From Scandinavium sp036495715 (GTDB lineage Bacteria; Pseudomonadota; Gammaproteobacteria; Enterobacterales; Enterobacteriaceae), in contig DASXML010000065.1 in the NCBI GenBank assembly GCA_036495715.1, positions 1 to 64,000 on the forward strand: a stretch of DNA of 64,000 bases, given 5' to 3'. Positions 31,895-40,896 of the stretch are shown piece by piece. The translations under genes and the position numbers were made by a program. Position 1 is the first letter of the stretch; each line of letters opens with the position of its first letter. The notes below the pieces were generated by a model, which was given only the letters and a program-made list of their open reading frames with translations, did no database searches and was not told the DNA's origin.

Positions 31895-33334
31895 TTATTC
31901 CTGTTCGCTTTCATCAGTAAAGCGCTTAGCTTTATAGGCCGGGTGCATTAGGTTTTGCGGAGAGAAAATATCGTCCAGTTCCGCTTCGGTGAGCAAACCG
32001 CGCTCCAGCACCACTTCACGCACGCTCTTGCCGGTTTCTGCACAAATTTTGCCGACGATATCACCGTTGTGATGGCCGATGAACGGGTTGAGATAGGTGA
32101 CGATCCCGATGGAGTTATAAACGTAGCTCTCGCACACCGCTTTGTTGGCGGTAATGCCGTTGATGCATTTTTCCAGCAGGTTGTAGCAGGCGTTGGTCAG
32201 AATGTGGATCGACTCAAACATCGCCTGACCAATCACGGGTTCCATCACGTTCAGCTGCAGTTGTCCCGCCTCGGAGGCCATTGTCACGGTGATGTCATTA
32301 CCAATCACCTTGAAGCACACCTGATTCACCACTTCTGGCACCACCGGGTTTACTTTGGCTGGCATGATGGATGAACCGGCCTGCAATTCTGGCAAGTTGA
32401 TTTCGTTCAGGCCCGCGCGTGGGCCGGACGAGAGCAGACGCAGGTCGTTACAGATTTTCGACAGTTTTACCGCCAGGCGTTTCAGGGCGCTGTGAACCAT
32501 CACATACGCGCCGCAGTCGGAGGTGGCTTCAATCAGGTCTTCTGCAGGGACAACCGGCATGTTGGAGACTTCCGCCAGTTTTTGTACCGCCAGTTGCTGA
32601 TAGCCGTCTGGCGTATTCAGGCGTGTGCCGATGGCGGTCGCGCCGAGGTTCACTTCCAGCAGCAGCTCTGCCGTGCGCAGCAGGTTTTTAGTTTCTTCTT
32701 TCAGCAATACGTTGAACGCGTGGAATTCTTGGCCGAGGGTCATTGGAACTGCGTCCTGCAACTGGGTGCGACCCATTTTCAGCACATCCTGAAACTCAAC
32801 TGACTTGCGCTGGAAGCCGTCGCCCAATTGATTGATAGCGTCAATCAGTTTGGTAACAGAGGCATAAACCGCGATGCGAAAGCCTGTTGGGTAGGCATCG
32901 TTGGTGGACTGGCATTTGTTCACGTGATCGTTAGGGTTCAGGTACTGATATTCCCCTTTCTGGTGGCCCATCAGCTCCAGACCAATGTTCGCCAGCACTT
33001 CGTTGGTGTTCATGTTCACGGAAGTGCCCGCGCCGCCCTGATAGACGTCGACCGGGAACTGATCCATGCATTTGCCGTTATTCAGGACTTCATCACATGC
33101 GGCAATAATGGCGTTGGCAACACCTTTAGGAATGGTGTGTAGCTCTTTATTTGCCAGTGCGGCAGCCTTCTTCACCATCACCATTCCCCGGACAAACTCT
33201 GGAATGTCGCTGATTTTGCTGTTGCTGATGTAGAAGTTTTCAATCGCTCTAAGAGTATGGACACCATAGTAAGCGTCCGCTGGAACTTCCCTGGTACCCA
33301 ACAAATCTTCTTCGATACGAATGTTGTTTAACAT
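31895..33334 (-). CDS. aspA: Aspartate ammonia-lyase (aspartase)
   Basis: A 479-residue homotetrameric enzyme that turns L-aspartate into fumarate and ammonia. It has the fumarase/aspartase signature GSSIMPAKVNPV with the catalytic Ser, and the substrate-binding GGAGTSVNMNTNE and KCQSTNDAYPTGFR segments. The product fumarate is the substrate of the frdABCD enzyme further along the window, and DcuA supplies aspartate. A CRP-like site lies about 190 bases upstream. One family Gly is Arg here (AIGTRLNTPDGY against GTGLNTP in E. coli); other catalytic parts are intact. Confidence 0.96.
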   Translation of the reverse strand: MLNNIRIEEDLLGTREVPADAYYGVHTLRAIENFYISNSKISDIPEFVRGMVMVKKAAALANKELHTIPKGVANAIIAACDEVLNNGKCMDQFPVDVYQGGAGTSVNMNTNEVLANIGLELMGHQKGEYQYLNPNDHVNKCQSTNDAYPTGFRIAVYASVTKLIDAINQLGDGFQRKSVEFQDVLKMGRTQLQDAVPMTLGQEFHAFNVLLKEETKNLLRTAELLLEVNLGATAIGTRLNTPDGYQQLAVQKLAEVSNMPVVPAEDLIEATSDCGAYVMVHSALKRLAVKLSKICNDLRLLSSGPRAGLNEINLPELQAGSSIMPAKVNPVVPEVVNQVCFKVIGNDITVTMASEAGQLQLNVMEPVIGQAMFESIHILTNACYNLLEKCINGITANKAVCESYVYNSIGIVTYLNPFIGHHNGDIVGKICAETGKSVREVVLERGLLTEAELDDIFSPQNLMHPAYKAKRFTDESEQE

Positions 33335-33522
33335 GTGAACCTTCTTGATTAAGCTGCTAATGAATTTGCTCTACACACAGGATGAGTGGGGCCATGTGTG
33401 TTTTTTGACCGACGATTATTTCCTTAATCGGCCCAGAGCCCATGATCATATGCTGATAATAGCGAATTGCCGTAATCTGGATCACTTATTATGCGCCGAT
33501 TCGCATCAGAGATTTATTAATC

Positions 33523-33538
33523 TGTGAAATGAATCACC
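33523..33538. promoter_or_regulatory. CRP-like site between aspA and fxsA
   Basis: TGTGAAATGAATCACC matches TGTGA-N6-TCACA except for the last base. It lies in the 338-base divergent region between aspA and fxsA; the rest of this region shows no gene. In E. coli aspA is under catabolite control, which fits. Confidence 0.5.
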
Positions 33539-33672
33539 GCAAAGAGTGTGCGGGAAAAAAGAACGGCTGCGCCGATTGAAAACGGTGATTTCGCCTCCAT
33601 CTCCAGAACACGCGAATCGCAAACTCATTCAAACCGGCGCCGGAAGCGGCGGTTGCTTAACAGGAGACACCA

Positions 33673-34143
33673 GTGCGCTGGATACCTTTACTTGCCGTTT
33701 TTTTGTACGTCTACATTGAGATCTCGATTTTCATTCAGGTCGCGCATGTGTTGGGCGTACTGATGACCCTGCTGCTGGTGATTTTCACCTCGGTCATTGG
33801 GATGTCGCTGGTGCGTAACCAGGGCTTTAAAAACTTCATGCTGATGCAGCAGAAAATGCAGGCAGGCGAAAGCCCTGCGGTGGAAATGATCAAAAGCGTA
33901 TCGCTGATTATCGCCGGTCTGCTACTGGTGCTGCCGGGCTTCTTCACCGATTTCCTCGGTATGCTGCTGTTACTGCCGCCAGTGCAAAAACACCTGACGC
34001 TCAAGCTGATGCCACACCTGCGCTTTGCGCGCACGCCGGGCGGTGGTTTCACTGCGGGTGGCTCGAACGGTGATACGTTTGAAGGGGAATATCAGCGTAA
34101 AGATGACCAGCGTGACCGTCTGGAAGATAAAGACGACCGTTAA
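33673..34143 (+). CDS. fxsA: Membrane protein FxsA
   Basis: A 156-residue inner-membrane protein with three or four hydrophobic segments in the first 110 residues (WIPLLAVFLYVYIEISIFIQ; VLMTLLLVIFTSVIGMSLV; SLIIAGLLLVLPGFFTDFLG) and a hydrophilic, charged tail. In E. coli overproduction of FxsA suppresses exclusion of phage T7 by the F plasmid. The start is GTG at 33673, with AGGAGA nine bases upstream; the family begins RWIPLL. It is followed by the groE promoter region. Confidence 0.95.
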   Translation: MRWIPLLAVFLYVYIEISIFIQVAHVLGVLMTLLLVIFTSVIGMSLVRNQGFKNFMLMQQKMQAGESPAVEMIKSVSLIIAGLLLVLPGFFTDFLGMLLLLPPVQKHLTLKLMPHLRFARTPGGGFTAGGSNGDTFEGEYQRKDDQRDRLEDKDDR

Positions 34144-34338
34144 GTTCTTTTTGCCCGGCACTGGAATATCAAAACCCCAGTGCCGGGCAGTAAACGTGCC
34201 CCCAGTCCCGCGTCAGTCCCCATTCTTGTTTCAAATCATTCATCACATCAACTTGTTGCGGGAAAGTGAGCATCCTGCCCTTCCAGGGCGCATGGCGTTT
34301 TGTGACGAATGTCGCTTTAAAAATTTTTTTTGGATTTG

Positions 34339-34370
34339 CCCCTTGAAGGTGCGTAAGGCGGCCCCCATCT
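34339..34370 (+). promoter_or_regulatory. Sigma-32 heat-shock promoter of groSL
   Basis: CCCCTTGAA (34339-34347) and CCCCCATCT (34362-34370) match the -35 and -10 boxes of the E. coli groE heat-shock promoter, which is read by RpoH. It lies 80 bases before groS. No gene lies in the 34144-34450 stretch. Confidence 0.9.
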
Positions 34371-34450
34371 CTCAGGTCACTAGCCGGTAAACCGACTGCG
34401 GCCCGGCGTCACCCATAACTGATAAAGACCTTCTCAAAGGAGAGCTATCA

Positions 34451-34744
34451 ATGAGTATTCGTCCGTTACATGATCGTGTGATCGTCAAACGTAAAGAAGT
34501 TGAATCCAAATCTGCGGGCGGCATCGTTCTGACCGGTTCAGCAGCAGGCAAATCAACGCGTGGCGAAATCATCGCTGTCGGTAAAGGCCGCATCCTGGAA
34601 AACGGTTCAGTGCAACCGCTGGACGTGAAAGTGGGCGACATCGTCATTTTCAACGATGGCTACGGTGTGAAGGCCGAGAAGATCGACAACCAAGAAGTGC
34701 TGATCATGTCCGAAAGCGACATTCTGGCAATTGTTGAAGCGTAA
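34451..34744 (+). CDS. groS: Co-chaperonin GroES
   Basis: A 97-residue protein that forms a seven-membered lid on GroEL. The mobile loop (ESKSAGGIVLTGSAAGKSTR, about residues 16-35) that contacts GroEL is complete. AAGGAG lies before the ATG. It is followed by groL after 43 bases under the same promoter. Confidence 0.98.
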   Translation: MSIRPLHDRVIVKRKEVESKSAGGIVLTGSAAGKSTRGEIIAVGKGRILENGSVQPLDVKVGDIVIFNDGYGVKAEKIDNQEVLIMSESDILAIVEA

Positions 34745-34787
34745 TCCACGCGCGACACTGAACATACGAATTTAAGGGAAAGAGAAA

Positions 34788-36431
34788 ATGGCAGCTAAAG
34801 ACGTAAAATTCGGTAACGACGCCCGTGTGAAAATGCTGCGCGGCGTAAACGTACTGGCAGATGCAGTGAAAGTAACCCTGGGCCCAAAAGGCCGTAACGT
34901 GGTTCTGGACAAATCTTTCGGCGCACCGACCATCACTAAAGACGGTGTTTCTGTTGCACGTGAAATCGAACTGGAAGACAAGTTCGAAAACATGGGCGCG
35001 CAGATGGTAAAAGAAGTGGCCTCTAAAGCAAACGACGCTGCAGGCGACGGTACCACCACCGCAACCGTACTGGCTCAGTCCATCATCACTGAAGGTCTGA
35101 AAGCTGTAGCGGCTGGCATGAACCCGATGGACCTGAAACGCGGTATCGACAAAGCGGTCGCTGCAGCGGTTGAAGAACTGAAAACCCTGTCCGTACCGTG
35201 CTCTGACTCTAAAGCTATCGCTCAGGTTGGTACTATCTCTGCTAACTCCGATGAAACCGTGGGTAAACTCATCGCGGAAGCGATGGACAAAGTGGGCAAA
35301 GAAGGCGTCATCACCGTTGAAGACGGTACCGGTCTGCAAGACGAACTGGACGTAGTTGAAGGTATGCAGTTCGACCGTGGCTACCTGTCCCCGTACTTCA
35401 TCAACAAGCCAGAAACTGGCGCTGTTGAGCTGGAAAGCCCGTTCATCCTGCTGGCTGACAAGAAAATCTCCAACATCCGCGAAATGCTGCCCGTTCTGGA
35501 AGCCGTTGCGAAAGCGGGCAAGCCGCTGGTTATCGTTGCGGAAGACGTTGAAGGCGAAGCGCTGGCAACGCTGGTGGTTAACACCATGCGTGGCATCGTG
35601 AAAGTGGCTGCGGTTAAAGCACCAGGCTTCGGCGACCGTCGTAAAGCTATGCTGCAGGACATCGCAACCCTGACTGGCGGTACCGTTATCTCTGAAGAGA
35701 TCGGTATGGAGCTGGAAAAAGCAACGCTGGAAGATCTGGGTCAGGCGAAACGTGTTGTTATCAACAAAGACACCACCACCATCATCGATGGCGTGGGTGA
35801 AGAAGCGGCAATCCAGGGTCGTGTGACTCAGATTCGTCAGCAGATTGAAGAAGCCACCTCTGATTACGATCGTGAAAAACTGCAGGAACGTGTAGCGAAA
35901 CTGGCTGGCGGCGTTGCCGTCATCAAAGTGGGCGCGGCGACTGAAGTTGAAATGAAAGAGAAGAAAGCGCGCGTTGAAGATGCTCTGCACGCAACCCGTG
36001 CAGCAGTAGAAGAAGGTGTGGTTGCTGGCGGTGGCGTTGCGCTGATCCGTGTTGCAAGCAAGCTGGGCGAACTGCGTGGCCTGAACGAAGACCAGAACGT
36101 GGGTATCAAAGTTGCGCTGCGCGCGATGGAATCCCCACTGCGTCAGATCGTGCTGAACTGTGGCGAAGAGCCATCAGTTGTCGCGAATACCGTGAAAGCG
36201 GGCGACGGTAACTACGGTTACAACGCAGCGACCGAAGAATACGGCAACATGATCGACATGGGTATCCTGGATCCAACGAAAGTGACCCGTTCTGCTCTGC
36301 AGTACGCGGCATCCGTTGCTGGCCTGATGATCACCACCGAATGTATGATCACTGATATGCCGAAAGGCGACGCGCCTGATTTAGGTGCCGGTGGTATGGG
36401 CGGTATGGGTGGTATGGGCGGAATGATGTAA
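34788..36431 (+). CDS. groL: Chaperonin GroEL
   Basis: A 547-residue subunit of the tetradecameric folding chamber. The nucleotide-binding GDGTTTATVLAQ near residue 86 and the catalytic Asp region (YGYNAATEEYGNMIDMGILD) are intact, and the tail is the typical Gly-Gly-Met repeat (GGMGGMGGMGGMM). GGGAAAGAG precedes the ATG. Codon use is highly biased, as expected for an abundant protein. Confidence 0.99.
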   Translation: MAAKDVKFGNDARVKMLRGVNVLADAVKVTLGPKGRNVVLDKSFGAPTITKDGVSVAREIELEDKFENMGAQMVKEVASKANDAAGDGTTTATVLAQSIITEGLKAVAAGMNPMDLKRGIDKAVAAAVEELKTLSVPCSDSKAIAQVGTISANSDETVGKLIAEAMDKVGKEGVITVEDGTGLQDELDVVEGMQFDRGYLSPYFINKPETGAVELESPFILLADKKISNIREMLPVLEAVAKAGKPLVIVAEDVEGEALATLVVNTMRGIVKVAAVKAPGFGDRRKAMLQDIATLTGGTVISEEIGMELEKATLEDLGQAKRVVINKDTTTIIDGVGEEAAIQGRVTQIRQQIEEATSDYDREKLQERVAKLAGGVAVIKVGAATEVEMKEKKARVEDALHATRAAVEEGVVAGGGVALIRVASKLGELRGLNEDQNVGIKVALRAMESPLRQIVLNCGEEPSVVANTVKAGDGNYGYNAATEEYGNMIDMGILDPTKVTRSALQYAASVAGLMITTECMITDMPKGDAPDLGAGGMGGMGGMGGMM

Positions 36432-36503
36432 TCTCCCTTCATTCTTCAGGTCGCCTAACTGCAACCTGAATTATTTAGGGACATCATTTCATCCAGAAAT
36501 AAA

Positions 36504-36540
36504 CCCCTGTGGCATATAATGTCACGGGGGTTTTTCTTTT
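36504..36540 (+). terminator. Intrinsic terminator after groL
   Basis: CCCC-T-GTG pairs with CACGGGG, followed by TTTTTCTTTT. Confidence 0.8.
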
Positions 36541-36607
36541 GGTCATCTTTTTAGTATAACGTTCACACGGACAAGTTGTGTCCAGCCCATCAATAACGAG
36601 GAATAAC

Positions 36608-36961
36608 ATGCGCGTAATAGTCTGTGCAGGGATCGTCGGTGCCGCTTTAGTGCTGGCAGGCTGCAGTTCCAGCAATGAACTGACCGCAGGCGGGCAAAAT
36701 GTTCGCTTTGTTGAAGACAAGCCGGGCACCGAATGCCAACTGGTCGGCACCGCAACAGGCAAGCAGAGCAATTGGCTCTCTGGCCAGCATGGTGAAGAGG
36801 GCGGTTCTATGCGTGGTGCCGCAAACGCACTGCGTAACCAGGCTGCGGCATTGGGCGGCAATGTCATTTACGGTGTGAGCAGCCCGACGCAAGGCATGCT
36901 TTCAAGCTTTGTCCCGACCGACAGCGAAATGATCGGCCAGGTTTATAAATGCCCTAACTGA
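36608..36961 (+). CDS. yjeI: Lipoprotein YjeI (DUF4156)
   Basis: A 117-residue protein with a lipoprotein signal: hydrophobic VCAGIVGAALVL and lipobox LAGC, so Cys is residue 18. After it comes the DUF4156 part (GTECQLVGTATGKQSN; NALRNQAAALGGNVIYGV). It is expected to be lipid-anchored in the envelope. GAGG before ATG 36608 sets the start; ten residues that could be added upstream break the signal peptide. Function is unknown. Its place after groL is as in E. coli. Confidence 0.93.
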   Translation: MRVIVCAGIVGAALVLAGCSSSNELTAGGQNVRFVEDKPGTECQLVGTATGKQSNWLSGQHGEEGGSMRGAANALRNQAAALGGNVIYGVSSPTQGMLSSFVPTDSEMIGQVYKCPN

Positions 36962-36980
36962 TACTTTTCAGTTCTGAATG

Positions 36981-37004
36981 CGCCCTCTACATTGAGGGCG
37001 TTTT
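36981..37004. terminator. Terminator between yjeI and yjeJ
   Basis: CGCCCTC pairs with GAGGGCG around TACATT and is followed on the plus strand by TTTTGTTATT. It serves yjeI and lies at the end of the convergent yjeJ gene. Confidence 0.8.
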
Positions 37005-37005
37005 G

Positions 37006-37854
37006 TTATTTGGCCTTTGTCGATTTTTGCCAGAGCGAATGTATTGCCCGCAAACAATGTTCTCGCGGTACGTGAATGGCACCAGAAGCTAATGTGCTCA
37101 CCGAGATCTGGCACGATTTCCCCTCCAGCTTTTTCAATCGTGGACTAAACGCGAGCAGCCGCTGGGCAATGGCCAGCGTTTCTTTGTTGTCGCCACGATA
37201 GCGGGATTTAACCACTGTACCGCAAGCCTGCTTTTCGCCGTGTTCATCCGTGTAGTGATACACCAACGCCACTGTTTCGCTAAAAAGCGCGAGCTTCCAG
37301 GCCGGGTGTGAGTAGGTGTCATATTCGATTTCGCCATCGGGATGAATATCCGCATCATATAACGGAACAAAATCCAGCAACGAAGAAAGACGCAGCGACA
37401 GCGGGTGCATACCGGCGTTGTTAACTGCATGAGATATCGCACTTACGAACAATGCGATTTGCACATCCCCAATCACCAGTGACGTCGTATTACCGCCTTT
37501 AAGCGTTAATGCTAATCGCAGCTCAGTTTTACTGTTGTTCTGCGGTTCCATCTTCTCAACGCGCAGGCGCACATCCGCTTGAAGCAGTTCACTGTGCGTC
37601 AGCGTGGGAATATGTTGGTGCATCGCCGCCGTTACCGCTTCCTGCTGCTTTTTGAAAGCCGCTTTGTCTTTGGCATTGCGCTGATTTTGTAGGTGTAAAC
37701 GGTATTCGAAGCAGATAAACAGATCGCGCAGCGGTAATGCGGGGATCAACAGTAACTGTTGTTCGTTAGGATGATTTACTTTTAGTGCCAGCGCCATAAA
37801 TTGGTCGCCGTGGCGAATGACGCCGGTGTTGATGCCGGAAATGGTTGAGCTCAT
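37006..37854 (-). CDS. yjeJ: Conserved protein YjeJ, unknown function
   Basis: A 282-residue soluble protein, close in length and position to E. coli YjeJ between yjeI and epmB. Visible features are a charged helical stretch (about residues 55-80, HLQNQRNAKDKAAFKKQQEA) and a beta-rich middle. No enzyme motif is recognised. Confidence 0.85.
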   Translation of the reverse strand: MSSTISGINTGVIRHGDQFMALALKVNHPNEQQLLLIPALPLRDLFICFEYRLHLQNQRNAKDKAAFKKQQEAVTAAMHQHIPTLTHSELLQADVRLRVEKMEPQNNSKTELRLALTLKGGNTTSLVIGDVQIALFVSAISHAVNNAGMHPLSLRLSSLLDFVPLYDADIHPDGEIEYDTYSHPAWKLALFSETVALVYHYTDEHGEKQACGTVVKSRYRGDNKETLAIAQRLLAFSPRLKKLEGKSCQISVSTLASGAIHVPREHCLRAIHSLWQKSTKAK

Positions 37855-37939
37855 CTTATTCTCCCTGATCTAAGCGGGGCTTAAAATAGCACCCGCAGGG
37901 AGTTGGTAAGAGTCGGTTTCCGGACTTTTGGCCTGGACG

Positions 37940-38968
37940 TTAGAGTTGACGCAGCTGCAAATCGAGTGGTGTTTTGCTCGGCTCGCCGCCAATTTCACGG
38001 GCCAGTTTCGGCACCATATAACCAGAAACCAGCGTCAGGAGTTCACGCATAATGGCGCGGGCTTCATTATCGCTCACCATAAAATACGCTGCGCCCTGGA
38101 CTTTATCGAGCACGTGCAGGTAATAAGGCATCACTCCCGCATCAAATAAGGCGTTGCTCAATTCAGCCAGCGTTTGCGCGTTATCGTTCACATCACGCAG
38201 CAATACGCTTTGGTTAAGCAGCGTTACGCCTGCCGTTTTCAGCTTGCGCATCGCCAGACGAAATTCATCGTCAATTTCCTGGGCGTGATTGATGTGGTTC
38301 ACCAACAGAATTTGCAGCGATGAATTTGCAAAGCGCGCCGTCAGCGTATCGGTAATACGTGCAGGAATGACGATCGGCAAGCGGCTGTGAATGCGCAGGC
38401 GTTTGATGTGTGGTATAGCTTCCAGCGCATCAATCAGCCACGTCAGTTCATTGTCTTTCGCCATCAGCGGATCGCCGCCGGAGAAGATGATTTCATCAAG
38501 CTCTGGATGCGCTACGATGTAGTCCAGCGCGGTCTGCCAATTGCGCTTATTGCCCTGATTATCGGCATAAGGGAAATGGCGGCGGAAGCAGTAGCGGCAA
38601 TTCACGGCGCAGCCACCTTTCACCAGCAGCAGTGCGCGGTTGCGGTATTTGTGCAGCAGTCCAGGCACCACGCTGTGCTGTTCTTCCAGCGGATCGGTGC
38701 TGAAACCGGGCGCGGCGACAAACTCCTGCTGTGAGGTCAGAACCTGGAGCAAAAGAGGGTCTTTCGGGTTACCTTTTTGCATCCGCGCAGCAAACGCCCG
38801 CGGCACACGCAATGGAAATAACCGTTTTGCTTCGCGTCCGGCGAGCAAATTTTCATCAGCGTCTACATTTAAGAGACGCAACAGTTCATCAGGATCGGTG
38901 ATTACATCGGCAAGTTGCGATAACCAATCTTCTCTGGATGGGGTGTTTAGGGTTACAATATGCGCCAT
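37940..38968 (-). CDS. epmB: EF-P (R)-beta-lysylation pathway: lysine 2,3-aminomutase EpmB
   Basis: A 342-residue radical-SAM, pyridoxal-phosphate enzyme that makes (R)-beta-lysine from lysine for modification of elongation factor P. The cluster-binding motif CAVNCRYCFRRHF (CxxxCxxC) is near residue 120, the glycine-rich IFSGGDPLM follows, and AAYFMV with DNEARAI near the end is typical. It is divergent from efp with 40 bases between their starts, as in E. coli, so the enzyme and its final target share a control region. Confidence 0.97.
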   Translation of the reverse strand: MAHIVTLNTPSREDWLSQLADVITDPDELLRLLNVDADENLLAGREAKRLFPLRVPRAFAARMQKGNPKDPLLLQVLTSQQEFVAAPGFSTDPLEEQHSVVPGLLHKYRNRALLLVKGGCAVNCRYCFRRHFPYADNQGNKRNWQTALDYIVAHPELDEIIFSGGDPLMAKDNELTWLIDALEAIPHIKRLRIHSRLPIVIPARITDTLTARFANSSLQILLVNHINHAQEIDDEFRLAMRKLKTAGVTLLNQSVLLRDVNDNAQTLAELSNALFDAGVMPYYLHVLDKVQGAAYFMVSDNEARAIMRELLTLVSGYMVPKLAREIGGEPSKTPLDLQLRQL

Positions 38969-39008
38969 TTTGTGGCTTAGCTACCAGTTAACAAATTTAG
39001 AGGGCCTT

Positions 39009-39575
39009 ATGGCGACTTATTCTAGCAACGATTTCCGTGCCGGTCTTAAAATCATGATGGATGGAGAACCGTACTCGGTCGAATCCAGCGAATTCGTAAA
39101 ACCAGGCAAGGGCCAGGCGTTCGCACGCGTTAAGCTGCGTCGTCTGCTGACCGGCACCCGAGTTGAGAAAACCTTCAAATCCACCGACTCCGCCGAAGGC
39201 GCAGACGTTGTCGATATGAACCTGACTTACCTGTACAACGACGGTGAGTTCTATCATTTCATGAACAACGAAACCTTCGAGCAGCTGGCTGCCGATGAGA
39301 AAGCGGTGGGTGAAAACGCCAAATGGCTGCTGGACCAGGCTGAGTGCATCGTGACGCTGTGGGACGGCCGTCCAATCGCTGTGACCCCACCGAATTTCGT
39401 TGAACTGGAAATCGTTGAAACCGATCCAGGCCTGAAAGGTGATACCGCAGGTACTGGCGGCAAGCCAGCGACGCTGACTACTGGCGCAGTCGTTAAAGTT
39501 CCACTGTTCGTACAGATTGGCGAAGTGATCAAAGTTGATACCCGCTCTGGCGAATACGTTTCTCGCGTGAAGTAA
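39009..39575 (+). CDS. efp: Elongation factor P
   Basis: A 188-residue, three-domain protein that binds between the ribosomal P and E sites and relieves stalling at polyproline stretches. Lys34 in EFVKPGKGQAF is the residue that EpmA and EpmB modify with beta-lysine; both enzymes are encoded in this window. The ATG at 39009 follows AGAGGG. A strong terminator follows. Confidence 0.98.
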   Translation: MATYSSNDFRAGLKIMMDGEPYSVESSEFVKPGKGQAFARVKLRRLLTGTRVEKTFKSTDSAEGADVVDMNLTYLYNDGEFYHFMNNETFEQLAADEKAVGENAKWLLDQAECIVTLWDGRPIAVTPPNFVELEIVETDPGLKGDTAGTGGKPATLTTGAVVKVPLFVQIGEVIKVDTRSGEYVSRVK

Positions 39576-39585
39576 TTCATGCTAT

Positions 39586-39624
39586 AAAAAAGTCGGCACC
39601 GCTTTCGTTGTGCCGACTTTTTTT
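39586..39624 (+). terminator. Intrinsic terminator after efp
   Basis: AGTCGGCAC pairs with GTGCCGACT, with A-run before and T-run (TTTTTTT) after, so it can work on both strands. Confidence 0.92.
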
Positions 39625-39636
39625 CAGGAAGCAGGG

Positions 39637-39771
39637 ATGATGAACCGTCTACTCAAACTCTTCTTTATACTTTTATTCAGTGCAACGCTGCTTTCGGGCT
39701 GCAACACCTTCCGTGGCTTCGGTCAGGATGTCCAGCATCTGGGCAACTCCATCTCGCACGCCGCCAGTTAA
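39637..39771 (+). CDS. ecnA: Entericidin A (antidote lipoprotein)
   Basis: A 44-residue lipoprotein precursor with hydrophobic LKLFFILLFSATL and lipobox LSGC, leaving a mature peptide of about 23 residues starting CNTFRGFGQDVQ. In E. coli and Citrobacter EcnA counteracts the bacteriolytic EcnB. It is located between efp and ecnB, with AGGAAGCAGGG before the ATG. Confidence 0.9.
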   Translation: MMNRLLKLFFILLFSATLLSGCNTFRGFGQDVQHLGNSISHAAS

Positions 39772-39880
39772 TCTCTTCACATCATCTTAAAATTTCGCTG
39801 TTTTCATCCAAAACGGGCGATTTTGTCTATGCTTATGTTGCTACAGAACGACTACTTACTGGCAATAAAAGGATGACATT

Positions 39881-40027
39881 ATGCTTAAGAAAACCATTGC
39901 TGCGTTCTTTTCTCTCCTGGTGCTTTCTTCCGTGCTTACGGCGTGTAATACGACCAAAGGGATGGGGGAAGATATTTCTGATGGCGGCAACGCTATTTCA
40001 GGTGCAGCGACCAAAGCACAAAATTAA
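39881..40027 (+). CDS. ecnB: Entericidin B (bacteriolytic lipoprotein)
   Basis: A 48-residue lipoprotein precursor with hydrophobic IAAFFSLLVLSSV, lipobox LTAC, and a mature part CNTTKGMGEDISDGGNAISG typical of the family. EcnB promotes lysis in stationary phase under RpoS control in relatives. AAAGGATG precedes the ATG. It forms the entericidin pair with ecnA, followed by the regulator gene ecnR. Confidence 0.92.
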   Translation: MLKKTIAAFFSLLVLSSVLTACNTTKGMGEDISDGGNAISGAATKAQN

Positions 40028-40034
40028 TGAAGTT

Positions 40035-40058
40035 CGGTACGGCTTTTTGGCCGTACCG
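40035..40058. terminator. Bidirectional terminator between ecnB and ecnR
   Basis: CGGTACGGC pairs with GCCGTACCG around TTTTTG, between two convergent genes. T-tracts after the stem are weak on both strands. Confidence 0.7.
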
Positions 40059-40640
40059 CTATTCCACGCACTCGACCGGTGGAATAAACGGTGAAAAACG
40101 ATTTTCGACTTTTAGCTTCATGCGGATATTGCGTTTATAGGTATAAACCGTTTTTCCGTTAATCTGCATTTCGTTAGCAATTGCCTGATTGCTGGCGCCT
40201 TCCATCCAGAGCGACAACACTTTTTCTTCCTGGCGCGTTAACAGTGGCGTGGCAATACGTGCCGGATTGGCTATTGGTCTGCTCTGCAAGGTCGTCATAA
40301 TGTGTCGACCCAGCCCGTCGAGCGGGGCTTTTTTGGAGAGGGCTTCTCCGACGTTTTTAAAAAAGAACGGCTCATCCTGTAAGCGAATCAGGCGCGAGCG
40401 CTGTTCACAGACGGTCAATAGTGCAGGCAGGAAATGTGACTGCTGAAGATCGTGCTGAAAACTGATGAAGTCAGCGATAACTAAGTGCGGCTGCCAGCTT
40501 TCAACATGGGCTTTTGCCAGTAATAAGCTGTTCAGGTGAGTAACCAAAAACGTTGATGAACCACCATTGACCTGTTGCAACCATTTTTCCAGCCCAAGGC
40601 GGCTGAAACAACAGCGGTCAATAATCAGGATTTTATACAT
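40059..40640 (-). CDS. ecnR: LuxR-type regulator EcnR
   Basis: A 193-residue protein with an N-terminal receiver-like half and a C-terminal LuxR/GerE helix-turn-helix (LLTRQEEKVLSLWMEGASNQ, AIANEMQINGKTVYTYKRNI). The receiver part lacks the usual phosphorylation pocket (the start MYKILIIDRCCFSRLG has one Asp only), so it may not be phosphorylated. EcnR of Citrobacter freundii represses the entericidin locus. The gene is missing at this place in E. coli K-12, so it is informative for the lineage. Confidence 0.85.
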   Translation of the reverse strand: MYKILIIDRCCFSRLGLEKWLQQVNGGSSTFLVTHLNSLLLAKAHVESWQPHLVIADFISFQHDLQQSHFLPALLTVCEQRSRLIRLQDEPFFFKNVGEALSKKAPLDGLGRHIMTTLQSRPIANPARIATPLLTRQEEKVLSLWMEGASNQAIANEMQINGKTVYTYKRNIRMKLKVENRFSPFIPPVECVE

Positions 40641-40835
40641 ACTGGGTAGGTAAGCGCTTCATAGTGTGCAGATGCAATAGGATCAGTGAGCCATCATAAA
40701 GACTATCTCTATCAGACAAAAAGGCGATCTCAGCACTGAAATGCACTTATTTCACTTAATCGTCGTTGAAAATGAACTTAACGCAAATTGCTTGCATCCC
40801 TGAATCCAGCGGTTAAAATAAGCACTCTTCAACAC

Positions 40836-40882
40836 CTTGCGGGACGACCTGCAAGCGTATCTAAAAAACCGGGGACGGCCCC
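40836..40882 (+). promoter_or_regulatory. Guanidine-II riboswitch (mini-ykkC) upstream of gdx
   Basis: Two small hairpins with ACGR loops: CTTGCGGG-ACGA-CCTGCAAG (40836-40855) and GGGG-ACGG-CCCC (40871-40882), 15 bases apart. This is the defining pattern of the mini-ykkC class, which binds free guanidinium and turns on the exporter gene that follows. The second stem ends eight bases before the AAAATG start region and lies close to the ribosome site. Confidence 0.93.
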
Positions 40883-40896
40883 TACACGGAGTCAAA

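Noticed and set aside
34704..35990. 428-residue minus-strand frame opposite groL
   Set aside because: It is the known antisense open frame of GroEL codon use; no ribosome site and no independent homology can be seen.
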